Shown in pieces: positions 36,894 through 49,058 of a DNA stretch of 64,000 nt. The DNA is from Blakeslea trispora. Taxonomy: Eukaryota > Mucoromycota > Mucoromycetes > Mucorales > Choanephoraceae. Positions within the stretch are counted from its first letter, which is position 1, and each line of letters starts with the position of its first letter. The notes under the pieces were generated by a model. It worked only from the letters and a program-made list of their open reading frames with translations, was not told the origin of the DNA and made no database searches. Location: contig JAIWNE010000135.1 in the NCBI GenBank assembly GCA_025331445.1, positions 1 through 64,000 on the forward strand. The letters are read 5' to 3'. The translations under genes and the position numbers were made by a program.

Positions 36894-38505
36894 CTATTTG
36901 TCTTCTGGGGGACAACACGTGCTTTCCAAGCATGATTCATTTATACAACGTAGGAGACAAGCAGAAGAACCATTTGATAGTTCCTAAGAACAATTGATTT
37001 TAAAAGTACGACTACAAGCAATTAACAAAGGATGACTTACCTCATTCGAGCTTTGAGGGACAATCGTCCTTATACTACCAGAAGATAGTGCATCAGCTTT
37101 GATCTGACTGTGTTCCATACCAGCTTCATCCATGTATTTCTCATCTATTTGATCTTCAATAAATTCAGGTTGAATAGTGGCAGAGTGAATGTCATAGCGA
37201 TGTAAAACTTTTTTGATTTCTGAGGCTGTTGTCATGTAACTCTTTCGAGATTTGATCAAAACATGTAGTGATGCAATGAGTTTAGTATCTGATAGTTGCC
37301 AAACATGTAGCTCATGAACTGAAAGTACATTCTCCAACTGAAATATATATATGTAAATAGATGAACAGAGTTTTCACTCTAATGCTTGTTCTTCTTACCG
37401 TTAGTAATGCATTGTTTACATCATCTAACCGAATACTATTGGGAACTCCTTGTAAAAGTATTGAAGATGTTTGACGAACTTTTTTTTTTTTATATCAAAA
37501 TCAAAAAGCAAGTTAGACTTTCGCTTTTCTCCACCTCCTTTTCTCTCTGTATCTTACCTAAGGGAATAACCGATATGAAAATGATAACAGTAAGCAAGAA
37601 ACTAATTAGCAGTATGTTAGCTTGACCAGACACATCTGAGGCTTACTATTCTTGTTTACCTGACAATAGGATCGAAATAGAATCGCCAACTATAGTCAGT
37701 TAGCCAGATAAAGAGAGAAGAAGCAATGACACCCACGTTTCCTAATGCATCGCCCAAGACGTGTAAAAATATCTAATAAAATTACTATATTAGCCATGTG
37801 CTTTTTATGAAACATAAGATGGACATTACACTTTTCATATTAAAATGTCCACCATGACTGAGGTGATGGTTGTCTTGAGCTTCTTCTTCTTCGCTTACAT
37901 CGGAATGATGGTGATGATGACCAATATGACTATGGCCGTGCTCTAGAATACAAATAGCTCAATAATGGCTGCATTTGATTGAATACATTGACTTTACCAT
38001 GAAATACAAATAAACCGAATAAATTAGCCACAAGGCCTACACTTCCGATGATAAGCACTAGCATGGGCTGATTTACAGGTTCAGGTTCGACAAATCGCTT
38101 AATGCAATCAATAAAGATCGTAAAACATAAGGCTAGCAAAAAGACGCCATTGACAAGTGCACCTAGAATTTCAGCTCGTTGCCAACCATAAGAATACTTG
38201 GGATTATGCTCTGTCTTTTTGGCAAGCTAGAGAAAAGAATTCAATCAACATGAATCTCCAAGAACCAATCATGAACTTACTTTGATAGCCCATAGTGCGA
38301 CACACATGCTAATCATATCTGTTAACATATGAAACGAATCTGCAATCTGAAAAAAAGAAAATTAAATCAACATGGTCATTCGATTGATATCCTTTCTTAC
38401 CAATGCCAGTGAACTTGTATAATACCCAACAGATATCTCTGCGAAAAAGAAACAGCATGTAATACATAGCATACAATATATCTTTGTTTCCCTAGCAAAC
38501 ACCAT
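36894..38505 (-). CDS. Cation diffusion facilitator zinc transporter (ZRC1/ZnT type)
   Basis: Predicted Zn2+/H+ antiporter of the CDF family, which in fungi loads zinc (and Cd/Co) into the vacuole or secretory organelles. Nine short exons: 38401-38505, 38281-38346, 37998-38226, 37830-37942, 37660-37772, 37558-37601, 37399-37478, 37041-37337 and 36894-36983, 378 aa. Six membrane helices are expected. The metal sites are the paired HxxxD motifs: H41/D45 (FHMLTD) in TM2 and H175/D179 (HVLGD) in TM5. A His-rich cytosolic loop (HGHSHIGHHHHHHSD) lies between TM4 and TM5. The ferredoxin-like C-terminal domain (VHELHVWQLSD...) follows, ending in a Cys-rich tail (CLLRC, CLEST CC) as in ZRC1/COT1. The short first exon starts at the ATG at 38505 just before TM1. 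Confidence 0.93.
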
Positions 38506-41337
38506 TGTCTAAACAGCTTACAAAGAAAAAAGAAAGTAAGCACGAAAAAAAAAAGAAAAGAAAAAAGTTATAGTTTCTTTTTATTTGTTTAACAGAAAAA
38601 AAAAGAGAGAGGGGGGTAGAGCCGAAAGCAAAACAAGGAGAAGGCTTCTACAGTTATAGACTATAATTGATCTGATGACATTATGAATGAAAGAGTAATT
38701 TTTCTTTCTTTCTTTTTCTCTTGTTTTACTCGTAAATCATGCATTGTTTAACATAGCTGCTTATTCCGGAATACAAATTCTTGTGGTTTGTAATGTTATC
38801 TGGTAACAAGGTTAAGTGGATTACGGATCCATCTCGGCATTATCAGCTTGATATTCTTTCTTTAATTCAATGTGTAATTTACTCATCAAATAAAGCGTAT
38901 GGTTGACTTTTTTCACAACAAAAAGCATTCAACATAATTCTTGTATGCATTCCATACCTAACAATAATCGAACAAAGGCACGCTAATCAGGTAAACATAG
39001 ATGCCTATACCCCACTTGCGTTTTCTCACCTTATTGAGTGTGCATATGCGATTCGTATGATCATGTCATCAGATTTCTTGAGCAGAAAAAAAAAAGAATA
39101 GCATGTGCTTAACTACTTGTTCGTATGTTACTTTTTTTTTTCAGTCATAATATTTTGACCAAATAACATTGACACTGATGATAGCATATACTGAATCCAA
39201 ACAAATAACTATTCGCTTCCTCTCTCTGTTTGTTTATTTCTTGACCGAAAAATCTGTATGGCCTCGAATTAGGAGTGTTTATTCTTGATGAGTCCGACTA
39301 GAAAGGTCTGCTTTCTTTTCAATTCTGTTGAAGTCTGCACAATGATTCTTTTTTTTTTGTGATAGTCTAGTCTAAATCAAATCGTTTGTATAGAGAATCT
39401 AAAATAAAAAAATAGGTGTAATTATAACACAATTCTTTTGATAAATACCATTATATCTCAGTGTCACCACTTGATGAGGGGGGGTTGACAGTTGTATACA
39501 AACAATATCACAATGTTTTCTGGAATAAGTTTAAACACTGTGCTATTCTATCTTTGAAATCATCAGTAAATCATGAGCAAGAAATAAGCCAATAAAATGT
39601 TTCTGTTGTTGGTTTGTCCTTTTGAAATTAACTTGAGAAATAGTATAAGCGCATACATCAAATATTTAAGAGCTTCTGATTCTTTCAACTTTCTTATTAC
39701 TCAGTACTCATTCTCTTGCTCTCTTCAAAAAGTTGTTGATACTTTCTGTTTGAGCTTCAAAGCTGAACCTTTTTTTTTTCTTTTATTTGATTTGTGTTAG
39801 TTGCGACTAGACAACAAATAAGCCTTAGTATCAGTTTGACTGAGCGAAAGCAATGAAAGAACCTCGAAGCTCTTTCCTTTGAAACAGAAGATTTATGCTT
39901 TTGATATGTACTCTATAGATTTCTCTGTGCAACCCAATAAACTTGTCAGAAAAAGTAATGTCAAAAGCTGACTCTACAGTCAAAGTTGGGTCAAGAAGCA
40001 AAAGAGACACTCGTCAGAATACCAATTGCTTCAACTATTCAACTACTTGTGAATTTTGCTGTACTCTATTGCTTTAGACTAAAAGAAAACGGTCTATTGG
40101 TGAATGACAAGGTAGGCCAAATTAGTGCCTAGGAAAAGAGAGAGAGAGAAATATTCTTTTTATAATGAAGAATACAACAACATGTAAACTTAATTGCTAC
40201 AGAATCCTTAAGCCACCTTTCGGGTACCACAATGGAGGTGGCACATCATCCCATCTCTTCCGTTATCATATTCTTACTATAATAGAAGATAGGCTATACA
40301 TACAGTCATTTCATATTGTTTGTTGATGTTTGCTCTAATAGAAACATCCGTGTAATTCAAAAAAAAAGAAAGCTGATATGAATATTAATAAAGCCAGAAG
40401 CAAAAGAGTCAAGGAGTTTGGATATCCTTGTCCTTCTCAGGGGACATGGCCATTTTTTTTTAAAAGAACTACAAAAGGATCTTTCATATACTTTAGAATG
40501 CTTAAAGCAGCTTCACAGCCAGTTTTTTTTTGACAGGCTCTGGAAGGTCTCACAAAACTTGCTTGCATATAACTCGTTAAACATGTGCTAGACAACCTAT
40601 CTCATTCATCTGCAGCAAGATGGACGGTAATATCAAAAGAAAGAGCTAAAAAAAAAGAGAAAAATGCCGAGTATTTTAATTGACAAGAGTGTAATTACAA
40701 TGTTGTTTGAGAAACAGGCAAGTCTGTTTTTTGCTATTTATTTGGAGAAGGTAAAACATCTTTAACAATTTGAAAATGACACTCCCTTCGGCTAATGATT
40801 AACCGTCGTGAACAAATAAGGAAATTCTTGCCCTCTATGTTGCTTGCACTGTTAGAGTCGATCTTGACTATTTTCATTATAAAATAAGGATGAAATTGAC
40901 TTTAAGCAGAATGAAGGAGTCTCATTTTCTCTCTCTCTTTCTGTTGTTACAAAATAAGACATTTCTCTTTGCAATATGGCAAAACAACAGTCCAGAATGC
41001 ATTGCCAACCAAATGTGAAATCCACCATTTGGGACCCGTACGCACTGTAAAGTTTCTTTCTTTAGTTTTTTTTTTTTTTTTTTTTTTTTGCTAATCAAAA
41101 AAATAAGAGTAACCTTCCATATCCGTCAATAAACATCTTGATGTAGTGAAGGGCTGCATCAAATTCAACTTTCCAAATATGGTAAATAAGATCAGATGTA
41201 TGTCTCAATTTAATAGCCGCATTCCTTATTCCATTTATAAAAACTGGAGAAAAGGAGTGTTCTGGTTTTCCTACTCTTCTTCTTCTTCATTATATATATA
41301 TTTATTTCTATGGAAACTGTTTGCCCTGTACTCGAAA
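38506..41337. other. Gene-poor stretch
   Basis: Nearly 3 kb without a supported gene. The first part is the upstream region of the zinc transporter. Homopolymers occur throughout, including about 27 T at 41063-41089. Short frames (39597-39800, 41146-41370) lack domains. Confidence 0.45.
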
Positions 41338-42442
41338 ATGGATCGACTGCCATCAGCTGGATTTATGTAAATAAAAGCAGAAACACAGCTATTTTTCAGC
41401 AGCAAATTAATCTGTCTTATTAGAACATCTTTGGTGATTGTGTCTATGGATTTCAAGAATCCTTCAGCTTATTGTTCGGATACTTGTCTATCTTTTGCTG
41501 GCTTAATGCACAAATGCCGTATGTAATATGATCGCATCATATCATGTCATATGCTAACCAATTTCTACAGTCAAGTGATCAAAAATTATAGACGTCGTGA
41601 TGCAGAAGGTCTCAGTTTTACTTTTTTAACTGTCTGGCTAACAGGTAAAGATAAATTAGTCCTGTTTTCTATCATTTGTTACTAATTAGATATGGATAGG
41701 TGATGTCGCTAATTTCATTGGCTGTATCATAACCGGCCAACTCCCTTTCCAACTTTATCTTTCAATCTATTACACTATCATCGACACTGTTTTATGCTTT
41801 CAATGGCTTTATTATGTCAAGTACACAGACAACCGAATCAGGCGCTGGTTCGATGGAGATGACGAAGTAAAGCCATCTGTGATCATTTCACAAGACGCTG
41901 GTGACAGCTCTCCTTTGATTGGTGAACGCATCTACACCACTTATAGCACAGGCGGAGGAAAAGAAATCAATGAACAATCATCCCTTTTGGGCTCTTCACC
42001 TCAGCCCAAGAAATATGTTACCATGATGCTCTTTTTCGGATTCTTGACTTTCAACAGTCTTACTGACAATAGCACCCTGATGACTACTCAGAGCACAATC
42101 ATGACTGCCCATCATGACGAAAATAAGGCTATTTGGGTGGGTCGATTCTTTGCCTGGCTTTGTACTTTTCTCTATCTCTCTTCTCGATTACCTCAAATCT
42201 ACCAAAACTTTCGTCGTCGCTCAGTAGAAGGTTTATCGATGGCATTGTTCTTTTTTGCTGCCATGGGAAATTTAACCTATGTGCTGAGTATCTTTACAAA
42301 TCCTCATGCTACCCGTGCCAGTATGCTTGAAGCTGTACCTTATATTATTGGCAGTGCAGGTACACTCATGTTTGATGCTACTATTTTTTGTCAATATGCA
42401 TTGTTCAAAAATAGACCTCTTACTGAAGAAAACTCAGTGTAA
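41338..42442 (+). CDS. PQ-loop repeat membrane transporter
   Basis: PQ-loop proteins (Ypq1-3, PQLC2, cystinosin relatives) are seven-helix lysosomal/vacuolar transporters, often for basic amino acids. Exons 41338-41366, 41468-41518, 41571-41644 and 41700-42442 give 298 aa. The two PQ motifs are clear: QMPQVIKNYRRRDAEGLSF near the N-terminus and SRLPQIYQNFRRRSVEGLSM in the second half. GDVANFIGCIITGQLP and the C-terminal GSAGTLMFDATIFCQYALF helix also fit the Ypq group. A polar loop with DSSPLIGE and EQSSLLG-like acidic dileucine motifs lies between the two halves, consistent with vacuolar sorting. The tiny first exon is the least certain part; it is chosen because it gives a start and keeps frame. 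Confidence 0.85.
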
Positions 42443-43064
42443 TAGATACCCCCCCTCTTTTTTTAAATTCTCTACTTTCTGTACATATGCACTTAATACT
42501 ATTAATTACCTATATATATATATACCTCGATTACTTATTTTATATATCCTTATCTACATATATGCAAACAATGCATATAATATACCAACTAATAAATGAT
42601 TTGAATAAACATTGTATTCTGTCGCATATTTAAGATGGCTAGCAATAGACAACAAAAAAAAATAAGAACAGTTTAAATAGAAACTCAGGTATCCGTGTGA
42701 ATCAATGCCTTCAGAATTATAGACTCACTAATAACTTCAACAAACAAATTGTTCATGGGCTTAGGAGACATTTAGTAATTTAGCATCTCATTAGCCAATT
42801 CCAGAAAGAAGGAGAAAAGAAAAAAAAGCTTGCTGACACAACAGTTGCTATTTCACCTTCGTTATGACAGCTGTTGTGCATAATTCTATTGAACTTCAGT
42901 TTAGTTATTGCTCATTTGTTGTCTTTGGACAATCTGAGCAATAAAAAAAAAGGCCGAATGACCAACAGAGATGATTTTATAACCTCTAAAGTCACCATCG
43001 GTAATAGCTACAAGCTTGAGCACTAAGGAGATTATAACAAGAAACAATGCTTGATGATCTTTAT
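42443..43064. other. Convergent intergenic region
   Basis: AT-rich, with TATATATATATA near 42513 and AATAAA-like signals near 42591-42608. Ends of the PQ-loop (+) and F-box (-) genes. No gene. Confidence 0.4.
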
Positions 43065-44502
43065 TTAGTATTCGCTCAGAATGATATGTAAGTTTTCTTG
43101 TGATTTTAGAGATGCCTGAAGTGACTCTAAAAAGGGCTCTTTTGAAAAAAATTTGCTATGTTGAATTTGCTTGATTAGATCAGAGTGAAATTGTAACTCA
43201 AGCCATCGATGCTTATGTTGAGTTGTTACTGAAAATGAAGATACAAGGAACTCTTTCAGAGGTCCAATCAACAACCAGACATCTGCTGGTTCTGATATAA
43301 AGCGAATGGATGATCTTGAATAGGCAATGCGGACATGTTGTATTGTGGGTGCCAACAATAGACTAGCTTGAAGCAGACCAGATCCAACACTGAAATCAAC
43401 CAGCTCAAGAGAATTGAGTTCCTTGAGCGACTGAAAGCATTCAAAAATAGCACTCTCAGCATCAACACGAATAGGCTCAATGGCTGAACTTTTACTACCC
43501 AACTTCTCAAACCGGCCAATCTGATCCCAACCATGGAGACCAAGCCGCTTTAATTGAGGGCTAGACCTGATTGCCTTCCCAAAGCACTCTCGCCATACTT
43601 TAGGAGCCCAAGCATAACACGATCCTATCTCGAGGTGGTTCAATTGATGAAGGCAGGTCAAAAATTGGTATTTTTGACACAATGCAGATTCCAAAAGATG
43701 CCAGCTCTCTAGCAAGATATGCTGTTTATGCTCTAATCGATCAATATCTTGTTGACTGTAAACTTCGTCGCGGCCGTTTTCGATTTCTTCCATAACAGCT
43801 AGTAAGTTTCGCTGTTCCATACATTCTGTATCCCGTATGCTCACTATTTGAAGAGATTCAATTGGCAGCTGAGACAGTTCTGTTTGCTTTTCTTTGGACA
43901 TAGTGGGACTGTTATGAATAGAAGCAAATCCTGAATGACCATCTTCCATAAAACTAAATTGAGCATGACGTAGATGGGCATGACACAGAACGAGATCAAA
44001 GCTGAATCGCCGCATGTCACACCAAGTTTCGATATGGTTACATACAAATTCCTTCATTTGAGTGTGCTTTAATTGTTGAGAGACATATTCTATCTCGGCA
44101 AGGCAGAGATTAAATGTATAAAGGTGAGTAATGTGAGTCAGTCCAGAAAACGGAAGAGGTCTTAAATGAGCATGTCGACTCTCAATAGGTTTAGCAATGA
44201 TCAATGTCCTTACTGCCTCTAATCGAATCTTATTGGACTCAGAAGAAAGAAAGCGAGCATAAGCACGATGAAGGCCAGGTTTATCGATGACTAGTGTACG
44301 CCACTAAGCTTGCACATTTTGTTTTCTTAAATTGACAGATTGTATTGTAATGCCATTTACTTACAGCAGAGGGTCTGTTTGCAATTGTATACCAACGTCG
44401 AGATACTCTACTGAGCGTGTTTAAAGTCCAAGGGCAGCCATCGCAAAATTGAAATATAAGCTCCAGACAATCATCATTGAGTTTAGATATGTGCGATATC
44501 AT
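43065..44502 (-). CDS. F-box protein, probably with degenerate LRRs
   Basis: F-box proteins are substrate receptors of SCF ubiquitin ligases. Two exons (44365-44502, 43065-44303), 458 aa. The F-box is at the N-terminus: KLNDDCLELIFQFCDGC, LNTLSRVSRRWYTIA, then WRTLVIDKP after the intron. The rest alternates hydrophobic and polar segments of leucine-rich-repeat character (HLRPLPFSGLTHITHLYTF, LKELNSLELVDFSVGSG) but lacks clean consensus repeats. The target is unknown. Mucorales genomes carry many such genes. Confidence 0.75.
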
Positions 44503-45579
44503 GATAGCAATGCATATACATGAAACAAAGGAAGAAAGGGGAGGGGGGGTAAAGGGAAAAGTAAATAGACGAAAGAAAAGTAGCAGATACTAATTTAATC
44601 CCGACTGTTTAAGGGAAAATGTCTCGGTGTAAAGCAATAAATGATAGAATAAAAATAGAAAAGAGAACGAGCAAATTTTCTCGCTCGTCATTTGTAAAGA
44701 AAATAGAGATGGCTTCTTTCAAGCCGTAGCTAGTTTCTTGACGCGTCAGATATAGTTGTTGTCTATCTTTATGTAATAGAAGAGAAACATGGATTACTGC
44801 AAATATCAGCTACTTGCAACCATGTTAGTTGCATAGAGTGTTTCATATGACATGTAGTCGTTCCACTCTCAATTGTGAAGAATCTTACAAGCGGATTTTC
44901 AAATCAACATTTGGGGGGGGGTCTTGCTTGGTTGTTTGAAGTTCAATTCATGCTGTATTCTCAAAGGACTTCACTATGGGTGTGCTTGGAGCATGCCGGT
45001 TTTTTAAATCATACTAGAAACGGTGTATGACCATAGAACATTATGCTTTTTTAGTTTCAGGTTCTGAAATTTCCTGCTTGCATATCAGAACCAGAGCTTC
45101 CAATTGATAGTACCTTTCTTCTTCTTCTTTTTTTTTTGCATGAGAGGATAACGATTTGAAATGAACGAGTCGCTTGCTTTTTTAAAGCGCTTCTTGTTAC
45201 TGTAGCAAGGAGCAATTTCATTATCACATAACTTGCAAGCAAGTTCAAATTATCCTTTCCAGACTGCAAAACATGTTTTAAAGACACAGATAAGTTAAGT
45301 TTCTCATTCATAACACTACAATATACTTTGAAATGTTTCTACTCTGTTGTATTTTACTTTAATTTAGAGTAATAGCTATAGCTTAATGCGGTATTGGATA
45401 ATAGTATAAATAAAAGTATGGATGATGATATTTTTTTTTGGTAATTCTGATGACACTCATTGTAGTATGCTCGAAAATATGAAATGAAGAGGAGGAGCAA
45501 AAGCAAGAACTGAGTTTTGTTTTGTATAGCTGCTATCTATACTTGAGCTCTTACACAGGATACAGAAAAAAAAGGAAAG
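44503..45579. other. Intergenic, possible transposon debris
   Basis: Upstream of the F-box gene, then sequence bordering the relics at 45580-46840. A minus-strand frame at 45057-45311 ends in a Lys/Arg run and has no domain. No gene called. Confidence 0.4.
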
Positions 45580-45795
45580 TCAGTTTGTATGCGTCCATAT
45601 TTCAGCTTCAATCGGGTTCGATGTTCTTGTAGGATGAGAGGCGAGAGATTCTTTCATCAAGGACTGACATTTGAAAACCGTGCTGCTAACAGCGTATCTC
45701 ATCCACCATCTTAACCATCTATGGCAGTTGGGGAACTTGCCGTGGATCAATCCGGTTGTCTCCAAAAGGGTTGGTTGAGCTTCTGCTGTCTTCAC
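45580..45795 (-). pseudogene. Fragment of MULE-like transposase
   Basis: Open fragment with a pattern I associate with Mutator-like transposases: a Cys/Trp-rich helix (NCHRWLRWWMRYAVSSTVF) followed by SLMKESLASHPTRTSNPIEA. The Asn-Pro-Ile-Glu block looks like the third catalytic acidic region with its usual ...T(S/T)N.IE context. No flanking domains are intact on the same strand and frame. Recognition is from the motif only, so the assignment is tentative. Confidence 0.4.
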
Positions 45796-45824
45796 TTTGT
45801 AGACAAGTGCAAGAAACTCATTCT

Positions 45825-46460
45825 CTAAATGGAGGAAGTACAGCTGAATAGTTCTTCATCACTCTCTGAAAGCTCTGTATCCGATGCATGTAGTCTTGTT
45901 ATTCTTGTAATGTAAGGAGCTGATTTGTCAGCAGCTAATATTGTTATAGATAAACCTGCAGTTTTGAATCCAAATACTGAGAGGTCTCTGGGCTCGTTTT
46001 GATTACTTGTAACCAATTTATCTAACATGTCTTTCATCACCTTTGGCAATTGTATCCCCTTTTCTTCGATTGTCTTAGTGTTAAGGTTATGTACAGCAGT
46101 TTCTCCAACTCCATATTCATCTGCATATTCATGTTCGGGTTTTTCTTCTCCTACAATTAGATCACACTTATAACCAGTAAAAGCTCTTGTGATGATATCT
46201 GTAGATCCAATTACTCTATCAATATTTTTTCTTCTAGTACTTGCTGCTTCGCCACTACGAGATAATGCAATTAATCTACGGATCTTTTTGTTTTATTTAT
46301 CGAATGACATGTAGAGTTTTGATGTCATCGAATATGGTATCAATAAGTGACCAGACATGACTATTGTACCAGGCTTCTTTTTGGATCTTTTCTAGGTTTC
46401 CTGACTCATAAAGTCTTACAAATGAAAATATAGCATGCTTGACCCAATCAACAACAGCGA
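45825..46460 (-). pseudogene. Fragment of a repeated Mucorales protein family
   Basis: Two pieces read in the same direction. The first (46297-46460) has VDWVKHAIFSFVRLYESGNL and EAWYNSHVWSLIDTIFDDI. The second (45825-46275) has IRRLIALSRSGEAAST, EYADEYGVGETAVHNLN, LPKVMKDMLDKL, then SVFGFKTAGLSITIL and YITRITRL. The order resembles a multi-copy protein family common in Rhizopus and Mucor genomes whose function is unknown to me. The N-terminal half is missing: at about 46450 it runs into the opposite-strand SWIM fragment. A splice between the pieces is possible. Most likely a broken copy. Confidence 0.4.
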
Positions 46461-46838
46461 AACTGTTTATACTGTTGTTGTAAACACAGATTTCCTTGTT
46501 GCTTCGTGTTCTTGCTTGGACTCTGAGTATAGATGCCGTCCATGCAAGCATATGTACATGCTTGCTCGATTTGCTACTCTTGATGTGTATTTTAACTTCT
46601 GCTGCACTACCAGTCAGCACTCTTGCTCTTGTCTCTGACGAAGATTCCCAAGCAGTTGAAGCTCGTAGACGTACCATCAGGGATAAAGTAAAGCAATACG
46701 TTGAAGTAGAAAAGACTCTTCATCACTTAAATAGTAATGCTCTTCGGATGTCAAACTATATGAGTGATGAAGAGTCCTCAAGAATGCTTAGCTCAATAAA
46801 AATTACACTTGCCTTGACGCAACAACTTTCGCACTGCT
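46435..46838 (+). pseudogene. SWIM zinc-finger fragment
   Basis: The plus strand codes a SWIM-type metal motif, C-x-C-x(n)-C-x-H, as CSCLDSEYRCRPCKHMYMLAR (residues 26-46 of the frame opening at 46435), followed in another frame by a charged helical stretch (DEDSQAVEARRRTIRDKVK, then YVEVEKTLHHLNS). SWIM domains sit C-terminal to the catalytic domain in many MULE transposases. The 5' part is absent and the frame changes near 46640 (a short intron or a frameshift). It abuts the opposite-strand family fragment head to head. Confidence 0.45.
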
Positions 46839-46840
46839 GA

Positions 46841-47618
46841 TACACAACAGTAGCTTCTTCTTTTCTCTCTTTTTTCTTTCTCTCAAAATTACCACAAAAC
46901 CGGACAGGCATTTAAAAAACACCAGGTTTCAGTACACAGGTTTTATTTGCCTCTCTCTCCCCCTCTGCCTAATATTTATTTGAAAGCATGTACTTTTCTT
47001 TTCATAAAAATCCTTACATTGAGAGTGAAGAAAAGAAGAAAGAAATGGCAAAAAAGTTTATTTTTGAACTTGCCAAGTTGATTTTGGTTGTTTGAAGTTT
47101 GTCTAACTACATAGAAACAGTATGTCTGCATACATCTTGATGTATCGTGTTGGACATACATCATATAAGATTCAATATATTGCTATATCAAATACAGATC
47201 TTGTTCTGCGTTACCACGTATAATTTATATTGACATCTCATCCTTGCAATGAATAAAACCCTCTCTTTAATCTTGTTTAAATCTCTTGACTTAACAGATA
47301 AATCACATCTTATTTTCTACTTGCACAAATGATTATTCGCTTTGTTCTGGCGTCAAATGTATCTGTCGATTTATGCAGAAGCAATATGATAAAGAAGAAT
47401 ATCATGGGAAACTGATCAGTAGGACTATGTTGAACAGGTTCCTTGCCTTTTTTTTATCTGTGTTGTGAGCACGTATGAAATCTGACGGATAATGGAAAAT
47501 TTATGCAATTTTTAGAAACTTTTGTAAAGGGTTTGACACAATATAAGCGAGTCAGTTTTCAATTTCTTTCCTTCTTTTCTCTCTTTTTCATCTACTACTC
47601 ATAAGAAAAATCGAAAAG
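46841..47618. other. Promoter side of the MDR reductase
   Basis: No gene. The last 60 bases are strongly pyrimidine-rich (CTTTCCTTCTTTTCTCTCTT) before the ATG at 47619. Confidence 0.4.
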
Positions 47619-48668
47619 ATGGTTTCCAACAAACAAGTCATTTACTCAAAGGTTCCCAATGACTACCCTGTCCCTGGTGAACATATGACAATTCGTGAGT
47701 CCACCATTGATTTGGATGCTGAACTTGCCCAGGGTGAATTCATTCTCAAGACACTCGAAATCAGTGTTGATCCTTATATGCGTGGTCGTATGAGAGATCC
47801 CAACATCAAGAGTTATGCCCCTGCTTTTGATTTGGATGCTCCTATGACTGGTGACACTATGTCTGTTGTTGTCCGATCCAACCATCCTGATTATAAGGTA
47901 GATGACCTTGTCTATGGTCGTACTGCTCGGGGTCGCTTTGAAGAATATGTTAAAGTAGATGCAGGCTATGCCAAGACATCCTATGTTGTCCGTAATGATC
48001 CCAAGAAGAATGGCTTGCCTTTGAGTCATTACGTTGGCGTACTTGCCATGCCCGGTATGACAGCTTACTATGGTCTTCATGAGATTGGTAAGCCCAAGAA
48101 GGGTGAGACTATCTATATTTCTGCTGCTGCAGGTGCTGTTGGTCAAATTGTTGGTCAAGTTGCCAAAGCGCTTGGTCTCTATGTGGTTGGCTCTGCCGGT
48201 AATGCTGAGAAGGTTGAATATTTGAAGGAGATTGGTTTTGATGATGCCTTCAATTACAAGGATGGAGAGATTGAGGATCTCTTAAGAAAGCACTGTCCTA
48301 AAGGTATTGACATTTACTTTGAAAGCGTTGGTGGTAAGATGTTGGATGCTGTCTTTAAAGTAGCCAATAATTTTGCTCGTATCATTGCTTGTGGTATGGT
48401 GTCTCAATATAATCTTTCCAAGCCTGATCCCATTTATAACACAATGATGGTTGTCACTAAGCGTATTAATTTTGATGGTTTCATCATCATGGATCATCTG
48501 GATTTCGAAGACAAGTTTCTTCATGATGTCACTCCTTTGCTAGTGGATGGTAAAGTCAAGTACCGTGAAGATATCGTGAATGGTATCGAAAAGGTTCCCG
48601 AAGCTTTAGTCAATGTTCTCAAAGGCAAGAACTTTGGCAAGATGGTGATTCATATTGCTGATTTGTAA
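47619..48668 (+). CDS. NADP-dependent oxidoreductase, MDR family (alkenal reductase-like)
   Basis: Zinc-independent medium-chain dehydrogenase/reductase related to leukotriene B4 12-hydroxydehydrogenase/prostaglandin reductase and plant double-bond reductases. These reduce alpha,beta-unsaturated carbonyls with NADPH. Single exon, 349 aa, the usual length. The GroES-like N-terminus has LEISVDPYMRGRM. The Rossmann motif is AAAGAVGQIVGQVAKALG, with PGMTAYYGLHEIGKPKKGET before it. No catalytic zinc Cys set is present. Codon use (GGT, CTT, AAG, CGT preferred) is more biased than in its neighbours, suggesting high expression. Confidence 0.92.
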   Translation: MVSNKQVIYSKVPNDYPVPGEHMTIRESTIDLDAELAQGEFILKTLEISVDPYMRGRMRDPNIKSYAPAFDLDAPMTGDTMSVVVRSNHPDYKVDDLVYGRTARGRFEEYVKVDAGYAKTSYVVRNDPKKNGLPLSHYVGVLAMPGMTAYYGLHEIGKPKKGETIYISAAAGAVGQIVGQVAKALGLYVVGSAGNAEKVEYLKEIGFDDAFNYKDGEIEDLLRKHCPKGIDIYFESVGGKMLDAVFKVANNFARIIACGMVSQYNLSKPDPIYNTMMVVTKRINFDGFIIMDHLDFEDKFLHDVTPLLVDGKVKYREDIVNGIEKVPEALVNVLKGKNFGKMVIHIADL

Positions 48669-49058
48669 ACATGACATCTACTTTATACATAAAACTTAAT
48701 ATGTACTTTTATTTCGATGATTTCATCAGTTTGGTTTCTGTTAAAAAAAAACACCCCATCCATGTCTTTTTGGAATATGAAACACACTTGTTTTCTCACG
48801 TTTATTTTTAATTTATCCTGGTGTTATTGAAACAAAAATTGTTGCAATTCTCAATGTATTTGATCTACTATGATTTTCTGACATGTAACTATCGAAACAA
48901 CTCGAGTAAATCGACGTTCTCAAGATGACTATATCCAATACAATATATGTTTGCCTTGATTTCGTTTTAGCAGTTGAACAATTCATTTCTGTACAAGGTA
49001 GCTACAATAGTTTTAAGTCTACAGCACGCACCCAACTGAACCATTCTTCGTGCACTGT
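48669..49058. other. Convergent intergenic region
   Basis: Between the MDR reductase (+) and Shg1 (-). Contains A and T runs; no gene. Confidence 0.4.

Noticed and set aside
46297..46677. Treating the whole minus-strand frame 46297-46677 as one protein
   Set aside because: Its N-terminal part is the complement of the SWIM motif exon; only the C-terminal part resembles a real protein.
47646..48158. 170-codon minus-strand frame
   Set aside because: Antisense to the MDR reductase; codon bias of the real gene opens the opposite strand.
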